This document shows positions 21,491 to 31,889 of a stretch of 51,495 bases of DNA, piece by piece. The notes under the pieces were generated by a model. It was not told the DNA's origin and searched no databases. It was given only the letters and a program-made list of their open reading frames with translations. The number at the start of each line of letters is the position of its first letter. The first letter of the stretch is position 1. The position numbers were made by a program, and so were the translations under genes. The DNA comes from Psilocybe azurescens (taxonomy: Eukaryota > Basidiomycota > Agaricomycetes > Agaricales > Agrocybaceae), in the NCBI GenBank assembly GCA_023853785.1, contig JAJIRX010000281.1, forward strand, positions 1-51,495, given 5' to 3'.

Positions 21491-22437
21491 TTAAAGATAT
21501 GAAGAAAACGCACCGCAGTTCTTCCGTGTACAACATATCTCATTGATCACGCTTTTCAAGCTATCCAGTTCTACTTCGTCGAGTTTTATTCTGCACAGCA
21601 TTCCCCCTTTGCGGTCTGCTCAGAACGATATCGAAGCTGAAGCTCGTCTGAAAAGACAGAAGCGGCCGAATCGTGAATGACTACCCCGTCAGTGTTTCTG
21701 AGACCTAGCACGCACTAGTCTCGTCTTATCCACCCCGCCTTATAAGCGACAGAAACACGGGTAACCATTGGCTGATGTTAAAAATGTGCATGAGATCCAT
21801 ACAGAGTTAAGTGAGTGCACTGTTTGTTTGTTCATATCTCGATATAATTCAGACTCCGCTCGGTTGATGTCTCCTGGGACGAGGAAGGACGAGGACCGAA
21901 TAAAACTTATAAGAGAAAGCCAAAGGTACATTCTCGGCCACTTATTATCAGCAAGAGTTGCGCACAGTGTTGGGCCCCTGAGTATGATTGTGGAGGGAGG
22001 GCGAAATTTTCAATAGGGATAGAGGTTGGGAGGTGGTGCGCGAGGGGTTAGGGAGCGTGAGGAGAGGAATATAATTATCAAACAGTGTACATTGTAGGAG
22101 AAGAGGAGGAGGATTATTTCCCTCTAATTACACACCAGGTTCGTGGCTCAGTTGTTTTGCTGCAGAGATACATCGGAATATGTAAAGTGCTTGTGGCACA
22201 GACAGAGCTGACTCTGTCGAGGAATGGTCTCACCGTGAAATCACATGATTGGATTTAATATCCATGGAGCTACAGTTTACATACAGTAGGGAAAACGAGA
22301 ACAGTAAATAATTGACAGATCAACCATTTCTCCGACGTTTACCAATCGTAGAATGGTAAATACAAATCTAAGGAAAGGAAACGGAAAAGAGGTCAAATTT
22401 GATGTTGACAAATCTGCTATTGATGTGCCGCAATGCG

Positions 22438-23762
22438 CTAGACTTGATTGTCCCTAGATGAGTCATCCGTACTGGACTCCCTCTTCAGTTCCATCACCTG
22501 GGTCAACTCCGCATCATCTATATGAGCTGAGGCGCTAACAGCTCTTCCAGTCGCGTTTCCACTACGATCACTGTCACTCCCTTGCTGTGATCCGAACTGC
22601 AAGCCGGATACGTGAGTAATTGCGGCTGGTACTACTATGTTGTTGGGGTCTGTAAGAGCAAGTCTGGCGACCAGAACTGTTGGCACCAATCCCTGATTCT
22701 ATGTAAGAGACGCAGGGTTTTAAGATAAGCATTAGAAGATACGTACTGAGACAACAGTGCTAACTGATTCCATATAATAATCAACTTCGCTCAAGGGAGA
22801 TCCTAACATGTTGAATGATGGAACAACAATGATGATGGCCTCGAGTAGGAGTACCAATGAGTAAACTGCGGCTGACTCAATGATAATTATCATAATGTGG
22901 TTGAATCCTCTGCTGGATGGTAGGCCATGTGTTCGGCAAGTAGAATGCACTCTGTACCCAATGGTAAAAGTTGTGATCAAAGTGGTCCCCAGTGACACAA
23001 ATGTGAGAACACTTGAGATATTATTGAACAGATTAGCATTTGCGTCACTGGTTATCAAACCAAATTTTGCAATTAAAACTGTTGTCACAACAAAGAGACC
23101 TGCAATGACATGTCATTACTGCAATTGTTCATACTGAACTTTCATCCATGGAACTCACCGAATTCCGCAACTAAAAGTATCAATGGAGCGGAAATTGCCC
23201 AAAAGATTGTCGCCAGACGTGGTAACATCTCCATATCTGTTGAGACATAGATGAGAATCAAGTAATAATCAACAATACTGACCAACCAATAGTCCATCAG
23301 AAATAATCAACAAGGAATTCTCTAGAAAGTTAGAGAGTATTGAGATCCATTGAAGGACGTCCACCATTCCCAAAAAGATTGATTCTCGTGTGTCTCCGTT
23401 AATCACAATTGTCCAAGTAAGGTAGTACTATTGCACAATGAAATCGCAAAAGCATAGCAGATACAGCGCGGAAATAGTTGATATAATAATGCGACGATTA
23501 AAATTTTCAGGCTTTTTTGATACTGTAGAAGATGTCATTGACAAAGTTGCTTTTCAAGTTGAAACCAAGAACCCACAGTAAATGTAGACGGTTGCTCCAT
23601 ATACCATGGTGTAGATGCCTGACGCACATAAGTTTGTGTTGATGATATTCACAGAAGTGGAGATTTACCCATAAGAAAATTGAAAAGCATTGAGCTATTG
23701 AGGTTGGCACTAATTTGAATCTCTTGTACATTGACTGGAATTGGAATGTCAGGTGTAGACAT
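22438..23762 (-). pseudogene. Seven-helix membrane protein, copy 2, inactivated
   Basis: The start at 23762 gives MSTPDIPIPVNVQEIQIS. The exon layout copies that of the intact gene, ending with ...SSTDDSSRDNQV at 22438. Exon 5 (about 23100-22745) and exon 6 are open. Exon 3 has a TAG at 23428-23430 where the intact copy has Trp (EWYYLNW versus Q-stop-YYLTW), a G-to-A change in TGG. Exon 4 has lost one base in a T run near 23200, shifting the frame at VWRQSF. These two lesions abolish the protein. The upstream flank also holds the 2.5-kb element about 80 bp from the start codon, so expression would probably be altered as well. Confidence 0.8.
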
Positions 23763-23869
23763 AGTGTGATGCTTTAGAATTGAGGACCTTCATCCACTGA
23801 GCCCTTTATATATGTTGGTGGACTGGTTGGCTATAGTATTTGAGGTCTTTACACGGCCCCCATTTTTGG

Positions 23870-24130
23870 TCAGACTCGGTCAGACTCCGTTGGACTTTCT
23901 ATATTCAGAATGACAATTTTTCTGGTCTAGGACTGCTGAAATTTTCCAGTGAGATTCGGTGAGATTCCGGTGAAAGTCCAACCGGACTACAAGTCCAATG
24001 GACTGTCCGGGCAGACTGTCCACTGGAAATGACTGGACAGGACCAACGGAAGTCCAATGGAAGTCCATCGGAATCCCACCGGACATAACCATTGGAATTC
24101 CAGTGGACAAGTCCAACGGATGTCCTTTTA
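23870..24130. repeat. Left subterminal array of ~9-bp palindromes
   Basis: The motif TCCANTGGA and near variants (TCCAACGGA, TCCATCGGA, ACCATTGGA, TCCAGTGGA) recurs at roughly 10-12 bp intervals, densest at 24040-24120. Each is near-palindromic. Arrays like this near element ends are typical of transposase-binding regions, but no binding has been shown here. Confidence 0.75.
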
Positions 24131-24151
24131 TTATAATTTATACTAGTTTAG

Positions 24152-24240
24152 AAAAAAAAGACATAAATGAGAATTGAACTCGGGCATCGGAGAATGCCGA
24201 GCATAAGCGGGATAAACCAACTGAACCACAAAGGCTTATA
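24152..24240 (-). ncRNA. tRNA-like RNA polymerase III unit inside element E copy A
   Basis: On the minus strand, TGGTTCAGTTGG (24228-24217) matches the Pol III A box and GAGTTCAATTC (24181-24171) matches the B box, 35 bp apart as in tRNA genes. A T8 tract (24159-24152) then serves as a terminator. A GGCAT/ATGCC hairpin lies between the boxes. Acceptor-stem pairing is lost, so it is tRNA-derived rather than a working tRNA. The same arrangement survives in copy B. Confidence 0.6.
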
Positions 24241-24429
24241 GAAAATAATAAAATTAGTTAAATATATAGTGATGCCGCCAAATTTCTCGGCACTGCTCGG
24301 GACAGGACAAACAACAACAACGCGCGTGACATGTTGATGCCACGTCAGTCCGTTGTTGATTCCAGCCCCACTTTTTCTTCCACCACCACTACCGCCTCGT
24401 CGGTCGGAGCCAGAAAGCCAACCCGGCGC

Positions 24430-25180
24430 GACAGAGGACGAACCACCGACCAGCGGCCATGACCACGACCCACGACCGCGGCAATGCGACAACACGGACG
24501 CGGACAAGAGTACGCGATGACGAAGCATGAGCGACAGCGGCGGCAAGGGCGACAGCGAGGACAGCGACAGCGACAGCGAGGGTGGGGGGGCGAGATGGTG
24601 CGGCGAGACAGCGACAGCGACAGGCACAGCGAGGGTAGTGCGAGACGGCGGGGGGCGAGATGGTGAGGGCAGGGTGTGGGTGAGGGTGAGGGCAAGACAG
24701 CGGGGGCAAGGGGCAAGGCAAGGCGGGGGCAAAGGGCAAGACAGCGGGGGCAAGGCGAAGGCGGGGGGTGAGGGCAAGATGGCGGGGCAAGACAGTGAGG
24801 CAAGGGCAAGGGCAAGGGCAAGACAGCGGGGTGAGGACGAGACAGCGGGGCCAAGGGCGAGACAGCGGGGGCAAGAACAAGACGGCAGAGGCAAGGACAA
24901 GACGGCAGAGGCAAGGACAAGACGGCAGAGGCAAGGACAAGGCAAGCCGGGGGGCGGGGGGTGAGACAGCGGGGGTGAGACAGCGGGGCGAGACAGCGGG
25001 GGTGAGGCGAGACAGTGGGGGTGTGGGTGAGACAGCGGGGGTGAGAGGGCGACAGCGCGGGGGTGAGGTGAGGCGGCAGGGATGAGGCGAGATGGCGGGG
25101 TGAGGGTGAGACGGCGGGGGTGAGGGCAAGACGGCGAGGGCAAGATGGCGACAGCAAAGACAACGACGACGGACATGGCG
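24430..25180 (+). repeat. G-rich minisatellite core of element E
   Basis: Variable units around 'gacagcgggggtgag' and 'ggcaagacggcagagg' repeat for about 750 bp. The plus strand has many runs of 3-6 G and could form quadruplexes. Long open frames on the minus strand (up to 359 codons, rich in Pro, Ser, Leu and His) and on the plus strand come from the lack of stop codons in this composition. Confidence 0.85.
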
Positions 25181-25539
25181 GGGTGTGGGGACGACACCGC
25201 CCGTATGGCCACGTACACCCGACACAACGCACCCCACGGCGATGACCCTCCCGCCCCCTTTTTTAAGGTTTTCCCCTTTTTTCGTGTTTTTTTTTTCTTT
25301 TTTTTACATTTATATGTTTATTTGTTCATCTGACCCAGGTATGTACCTCCATCCCCATTTTCTTTTTAAATTTATGTTTTTGTTTTTGTTTTTAAATTTT
25401 TAATGATGGATCTCGCAGTATGTAACAATGTAATAGATAGTTGTTAATGTATTATATTACACTTATATGAATTTACATTAAGATTGAAACATTAATATAT
25501 TTCAGTTAGAATCCAATTGAATTCTATTCCATGAAGTTA

Positions 25540-25815
25540 AAGTTGGGAACTCCAACTAGAGTCCAGGTGGACTCCAGGTGGTGTCTAATTGAACTCCACC
25601 TGGACACTACCTGGACTCCAGTTGGACTTAAGTGGAATTGTTTGGAGTCCACCTGGAGTCCACCTGGAGTCCATCTGAACTCCACCTACCAAAGATAATT
25701 TTGGGACATTTGCATATGTTCCAGATGGAGTCCATGTGGAGTCCACCACTTTGGTATGGAGTCGGTGGACTCCACATGGAGTTCCTGAGTGGAGGTAAAG
25801 TACACAAGTCAGATA
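25540..25815. repeat. TCCANNTGGA repeat block (family C), nested in element E
   Basis: A 10-bp palindrome TCCANNTGGA (TCCACCTGGA, TCCAGGTGGA, TCCAGTTGGA) recurs many times. The block ends in 'ggaggtaaagtacac', the reverse complement of GTGTACTTTACCTCC. That end shares GTGTACTTTAC with the right end of element E. The block recurs in reverse at 50485-50665, outside element E, so it is probably an independent but related element that was captured. Confidence 0.65.
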
Positions 25816-25974
25816 ATAATGTAGTATATAGTTTTCAATATATTATATTACATTGTTACATGAATTAAAGATAAGATTGAAGTATTATCCTAGTGACCTA
25901 GCTTCCTTAATATGGCTCCCAAAGCTTCCAAGAACACTGCTACTGTCCCTAACTCCCCTCCCAAGTCTGCAATT

Positions 25975-26300
25975 AAACCAGTGACAGTCCACTGGACATC
26001 CACTGGACTCCACTGGACAGAGCACTCTTGGATCTGGTCTAATTAAGTGCTGAGAGTCCGGTGGAAGTCCACTGGAAGTCCAACAGAAGTCCAACGGACT
26101 GGACAGTCCAGCCAGTCCACCTGTTTTCTGTCTTGAAGTGACTTGACCGGACTTTGACCGAATTTGGCCGGACTCTGACTGGACTGGTACCGAATTTTGT
26201 GGAGTCCAACGGAATCCGTTGGGCGTCCAATGGACTGTCCATTGGAATTGGCTGGGTCTGGTGAAAGTCCGTTGGAGTCCAACGGAAAATGGGGGCACTG
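25975..26300. repeat. Right subterminal array of ~9-bp palindromes
   Basis: This mirrors the left array in inverted orientation, with many TCCANNGGA/TCCANTGGA units ('gtccaacggaatccgttgg', 'gtccaatggactgtccattg'). Together with the left array it gives the element long, imperfect inverted subterminal regions. Confidence 0.7.
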
Positions 26301-26310
26301 TAAAGTACAC

Positions 26311-26575
26311 TAGTATTCTTATCTTATGCTACTTATTGTATCAATTCTCTTGAATAGTCGCTATGGATACTCCAAAAAATCATCCCAGTACTACAATGAT
26401 TTGACATCCTCAGTTGAATCACCAGACATACAGTGTTGGATTTGTAGATATGGTTGGGAAGGCCATTTTGTTGGACTTGCAACTGATTTGATATTTAACT
26501 TAATGACAGTTTTATCCCAAAATATCATCCATGTATCTATCGTACCTGGAACTAATATACGAGGTCAGCATTGGG
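26311..26575. repeat. Distal part of the 5' flank of seven-helix copy 2
   Basis: This continues the flank interrupted by element E. It aligns with 17925-18130 and 34215-34420 through 'attcttatcttatgctactt', 'catcccagtactacaatgat' and 'cagacatacagtgttg'. Confidence 0.75.
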
Positions 26576-26599
26576 TATTGTGATGGTCAATATTCATTT

Positions 26600-29190
26600 C
26601 ACCTATAGTGTACCCACAGCACCGACCACTCATCCGCTATTCATTGTTTGTCACTCTTGCGAGTCAGAAAGACGACGGCGGGTTTACAGATAGTTAAACT
26701 TAAATGTGATGGTTGTTGATCATCATGAATTATCTTGTAGAGTGTGGTATTCAAAGGTTAGGCGAAGTCTGGTGCCAGTGATTCCATTTGGTAGTTGCCG
26801 TGGACGCTAGATCGAATCATCCTGCCATGCCCATGATATGACTTGCTCAGCTACATTCATCTACCTCTGTGGAAACCCCTCATAAGGGACGTGTTATCAT
26901 TCACAGACATCTGTCAGCTGTTTGGAGTGTCCCGCGTTTTCTCCAAACACATACAGTATCTATACCACGAGATGTAACTTTAAGAATATCAACAATTTGA
27001 TGTATTATGTTTGATTCAGCACACCTGCCTCATCGATGTCGCAATGTTACCTTCCCCGGAACTTTTGTTCATTCAGCAAAATCTTTGATCAATCGCGTAC
27101 GAATGGCTGTTCTCATAGCTTGGTTTTATTAATCACCTACTGATTGCTACTTATTGCTGTGCAATGCACATCACTTGTTCACATCCAGAAATACCTACTT
27201 TCTCGTTTGCGCAAAGTAAGCATGTTTATCAGGTGAGAATAGATAAAAATTTAAACCATGATGGACTTACAAAGACTTAGAAAAACCGTGGCGTCGCAAA
27301 ATGTGTTCCCATCAAGGCCTCGATCCAATCTTCTAGTTCAACTTCATCTCAATAAGTCCAAAATTGAATATTATTTAGGTCGAACAACTCGCATTGAAGC
27401 TCCAGAACGGATGGATAATTCATAAATGGGCCACATGTTCACTTCTCACTGCTGTATACGTCGACACATCGGTGGAGGAGTCTGACTCTGCCCATGTACG
27501 CCTCACGCCGACACCTCCGAAGGCCGTTCATTAGCCAAGTTATATACCACTGCGTTCGAGTCTGAGAAATGCCCCAAGAAGACCAAGCGTGGAGCCTTAA
27601 GAAAATCCGACAATTCAAAATCCAGTCTGAGAATATCCTGTCTCTGGAATTAGTGTAAATGGGCCAGGGGAACCAGTTCATTTAGCCTACAGAGGGTAAA
27701 GAGATCGACATTCAATGGGCCAAATTGGCTGTGGTGGAACTTGGCGTGCATGCACTGTGTGCATTGGGATATTTCCTCGCTCAGGATAGAATTAAAGGAT
27801 CTACTGTGATAATTGTGGTGCCATCACTGCGCTGGGGAAAATCCTCCCTTATGATCAGAAACACGGGGCATGGAGGATTGGACTCCCTTTATATAACGTC
27901 GGGAAACACTTTCTCGACAATGTGGGATGATGAGCGTCAGATTAAACGTGGAATGGGTGTCTACAAAAAATAACTTGGAAGATGGGCCATCGAGAGGTAC
28001 AGGGTGCACTAGAAACGTCGAACATGAAGTTCCAAAAGACGACTGCTGCGTCGAAAAAGCATATCGTGCGTGTTCCAAGCCATTTGAAGGAGTTTGTGCA
28101 GACCTCAGTCGCAGGTGTTGTTATGTTACATAATACTCTCACTTCCCGTGGATCAAGACGCAGGTCTTGAATCACAAGGAATTCGATGCTCCGGGAATGT
28201 GGATCTAGACCATATCCTATGGTCACGGTGTTAAAAATTCACTGAGCCACTGGGTCCTACGATCTGTCAATCCGAGGTTGCGATTGTTACTCATGTGCAC
28301 TATCCCTTTACTCCATACATGACATGCGTTCGGATTCCTATCAATTAAGGCGCAATGAACCATTTACAGGTTTTGGTTATCACATATTTTGCTTGCAATA
28401 ATCTGTCTTATTTGATCCACTTCGGATCGTCGTACTATACGGTTTACCATGAGTTGTTAACGTGTTTCTTTGAGTTCTCTTTCTAGTAAGGTATCCAACT
28501 CTATTATTAACAATTATAGTATTCAATGGCCCGAAGGTAAAAAAGAAAGACAAATCAGGTCCCTGTCCGAACTACTACATATAGCACTAGCCTTAGCAAA
28601 TAAAATATTCCAAAACTTCCTCTCGACCAGTCGACACCACAACGCGATTCACACAGTGGGGAATATCATCTACAGAAATGCTAGCCTCATCCCCGAAATA
28701 AACAAGCAGGTTGGGAAGAAAGAGAGGCGAAGGGCTCGTCCGCCTTATAAGCTAAAGAAAACGAAATTCAGGCAGAGAAAGAAAAAGAAAACAATCGTCG
28801 GCATCTGAATTTCACTTCAGATTTGTTTCTCAGATGCACCCAGCACACTGCGCATTGTGATTGTCATTCAAAGCAGTCATTAAACTCAGACCCAGTAAAT
28901 ACTATTTAATACGTGAGTGATTTAATGCAATAATACGAAGAGGGGGAAATAAAATGAAGCAATGAAGCATAAACAATCAACCTAGCGAGCATAGAGCACG
29001 AGAAGGAAATGCAAGAACAAAAGAACAAAAAACACCCGTTGCGAGACCACACCCCACCATCACCCCACTACCTCAAATTATATCACATTAACTCACAACT
29101 TCCTCAGCCTCCATCCCCGCTATACCATCCCCACCACCTTACCCCTTCACCACCTCCCCTTACCCCACCCAATCCTAAAGCTCGGCCAAC
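26600..29190. other. Unassigned region
   Basis: Short open frames on both strands (27439-27681, 27725-27973, 27942-28226 and 28470-28808, the last with a Lys/Arg-rich C terminus) match nothing I recognise. The C-rich stretch at 29040-29220 has no gene features on the plus strand and borders the PIN-like pseudogene. Confidence 0.35.
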
Positions 29191-29199
29191 CAAAGCCCG

Positions 29200-31887
29200 C
29201 CCACCACTCCCCAGCCTAACAATCGGCGTCAACACACAATAGCACCAAAGAATAATCCAACTGACGAGGGGCCCGATGCGCCGGTAAATGTGATCTGGGT
29301 GAGGGTGGGCGCGGGCTGAGAGCAGAGTAGAAGGGTGTGGATGACGACGAACACTGGGCTTTAAGAGTAAGATAAAAGGGGAGGGAGGTAGGTTCAGTAA
29401 TCGTGTTCAGAAGAGTAGGAGGGGGAAGGACAGGGAAAGGGGAAACTGAAGTGGAGGGAGAAAGGAAGAACAGTCGAGGGATCGTCATCAAAGGAACAGG
29501 AACGGCCCACGATCGAATAACAAAGAACGGACGGTTATGAAATCCCGCCAAAAAACATTCGAAGGAAAGAGCGGAGGAAAGACAGGGCGCATACATCCGA
29601 AAAGAATGATAAGGAAATCAATCACTCCTCAAACACAGCATACCAATCGCTCTTCGTCGTCTCGCCCGGCTTCCTGTCATCCTGACTACGCCCTTTCCCA
29701 TTGCAACGACCCTCCTTCTGCTTCGCACTCGCTTTCCCGAACCGGAACAGGTCTTCTTCCGCTCCTGGTTCTTCCCCCCGCCCCAAAAATAACCCTTAAG
29801 CACACCGAACATCACCGACACCGGCAGCACTCATTTCCTTGAAATCGGTACACATCCCCACCACCCCATTCACAGGCCTTAGCGCCACATAATCATTATG
29901 GTTATGCTCCAGCATATGACAAAGGCGGCGTCAGCCCCAGAATATGCGGCGTAGAGCGGGACTGCAGAATGCGTGGACGGAGATTTGAGTGGAGGGACGT
30001 GCCGTGTGGAGGAGGTGCAGGATATATGCGTAGATAGGGCAGAGGGCGGAGAGGAGGGAGAGAAGGTGTCGTGCGCGGGTGTCGTATTCGAGATCGGCGG
30101 AGCCGTTGAGGTAACATCCGACTGCATCCTCCGGCTTGTCCTCACTATCACTCGCGCTCCCTTCCCATAGTACTCGCCGGTGCTCCACCCGCCGTAGCAA
30201 CAGCACCACCCCCAACAGAAGCACCCGCACCCAAACCCCACACCGCACTCCGGCGAATCCGCGCGACTCTCATTCGGACTGTTCGGGAACGAGTTGTAGG
30301 ACGTCGTGTTGCACCTGCTAGGCAGCAGGGGAGGTTCTCCTGTTATTTCGGTGCCGTGTCCGTGTCCATGTCACTATCCCTGTCCTGACGTCTGCTGCTG
30401 CTGCTGGAGGATTTTACCATGTCGAGTCGCTCCGGTTGATGAGACAGCACCAGGGACTCCCGAGGTGATACGAGGCGACGACGGGGCAGACGGCGTGGGC
30501 GACTCCGTGAATTGGCCCACTACCTTCCTCTTCGAATTTGAATGTAAATGCACGCGGGTAGAACTCGATGAGTGTGTCCGCAAATCATGCTCGCTGCCCT
30601 CTGCCCCTCCCTCTTCCTCCGGGTAGCCATTGTCGTCCACGAAGTCCATAGGAGCGGCATCCGCTTCCCTTCCCTATCAGTATCGAGACCGAGGATGGAG
30701 GCGGACAGCGCGGTCGAGGATGAGGGGACGGGTGGTGTAAGGATGATATCCTTGTGCGAGAGGAGGCCTACGCGGTAGCTGTACCCGACCTGTTGGACAG
30801 TGTCAGCGGGATATATGCAGGAGGGTACGAGGACCGAAATAGAGATATGGACGAGAGAAATAGGGCGCGAAAGAAAGGAGTAGAATTTCGGAGGATGATA
30901 CAAGAAAAAGAACAAGAGCGAAAAGAAATGGAAAAGCGAAGGCCGCGTACCACCATCCCAGTGTGTTGTACATCCGAGCCCATACGAAGTGGGGGACTAA
31001 GACGACGAGGTTCTGCATCAGAGCGATGGGGAACACATTGAATTCCATGGAAATTATGGTGTCCATGATTAAAATCCTGTGTGTGTGTGCGGACGTGTGA
31101 GTTAGGGCTGAATAGCGATGGGGATTGGGTGCGACAAGGTGAGGGATGAGAGAAACGGGGTAGGGTACAATAGAGTGGAAGGATTTAGGGTACTCACGGA
31201 TGGGATACAGAGGAACATGCAGGGATAGAAGGCGAATGAGAATATGAATGAGGGAAAGGATGACGAACACAAGGAGAAAGAATTGGGAGCACGTACCGCT
31301 GTGACTTCCTCAAACCAAATGTCCACCCCAGAACCCGCCCTACAACCGTCGAAGTACAGGTGACGATGATGAACCACATCGGAATCACCTAGAGTTCCTT
31401 CAGTTTACCTGTCCAGTTCAAGCATCGTAATTCTCAACGCGATTTGCGTGTCTTACGACGACGGAAACCAGTGTATCACAGTGTATTATTCGTCTCGTGG
31501 TTTTGTGATTCATTTCGCCTCTGTGCATCGTTTGATATTGTTTAGGGGAGGTCTACACGTGATCGATTGTCCGGACCGTTGTGCCATCAATTTATCACTG
31601 AGCGAATGTTTTTCCATTCATCCGTTCTTTTCCCTTCAAATGTCGAAAAGCTCTCGCTTTGACTTTGAGAATCCACTGCTAATGTGAATGTCACGTCCGA
31701 ATGTCTCTTTATTTCTCTATGCAAGCTGGCCCGGACTCTCAGAAGAGCTTACCTACTTGTTATGCCCTCGGCATGGAGACCAGCAACGCATAGAAGACCA
31801 TCGATCAGAAGGCAATATGGAGATGATTGATAACTTACGCATGAGCTGAGCTCTGCCCGTGAGGATAGTGTTGAGACCAGGAGGCAT
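29200..31887 (-). pseudogene. PIN-like auxin-efflux-carrier family transporter, decayed
   Basis: Fungal members of this membrane-transport family (Mem_trans) have ten helices in two bundles around an acidic loop; their substrate is mostly unknown. Recognisable parts in order: MPPGLNTILTGRAQLM (start 31887); LLCVAGLHAEGITSR (~31750-31790); KLKEL-stop-VIPMWFIIV and VLGWTFGLRKSQR (31297-31400); FPIALMQNLVVLVP (~31000-31040), the family's ALMQSLV motif; GYSYRVGLLSHKD (~30745-30790). An acidic, Ser-rich loop follows, then VPPLK...VPLYAAYSGA (~29940-30005). The C-terminal bundle gives VFVVIHTLLLCSQPAPTLTQ and VSWIILWCYCVLTP (~29220-29350). Frames change repeatedly, and TAG (31389-31391) replaces the family Trp. 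It is clearly a pseudogene of a once full-length gene. Confidence 0.7.
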
Positions 31888-31889
31888 TC

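Larger units (their letters stand above)
23842..26310. mobile_element. 2,469-bp TIR element with subterminal palindrome arrays (family E, copy A)
   Basis: The left end is GAGGTCTTTACACGGCCCCC and the right end in reverse complement is GTGTACTTTACAGTGCCCCC, both followed by ATTTT; 20 of 25 positions match. An 8-bp target duplication TAGTATT(T/C) flanks it (23834-23841, 26311-26318), and the paralogous empty sites at 17.9 and 34.2 kb carry a single copy. An 8-bp duplication fits the hAT class, but the termini are not diagnostic, so this is inference. The order inside is: left subterminal array, tRNA-like Pol III unit, G-rich minisatellite, T-rich stretch, TCCANNTGGA block, right subterminal array. 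No transposase is present, so it is non-autonomous. A second copy starts at 50960. Confidence 0.88.

Noticed and set aside
24152..24240. Functional tRNA gene
   Set aside because: A and B boxes are present, but acceptor and D stems do not pair and no clear anticodon loop exists. It is called tRNA-like only.
24148..25237. Long open frames (282-359 codons) on the minus strand, Pro/Ser/Leu-rich
   Set aside because: They lie in the G-rich minisatellite of element E, are open in several frames at once and have no non-repetitive segment.
28470..28808. 112-codon frame with a basic C terminus
   Set aside because: The Lys/Arg tail comes from an A/G-rich run, and no domain, intron or homologue is recognised.
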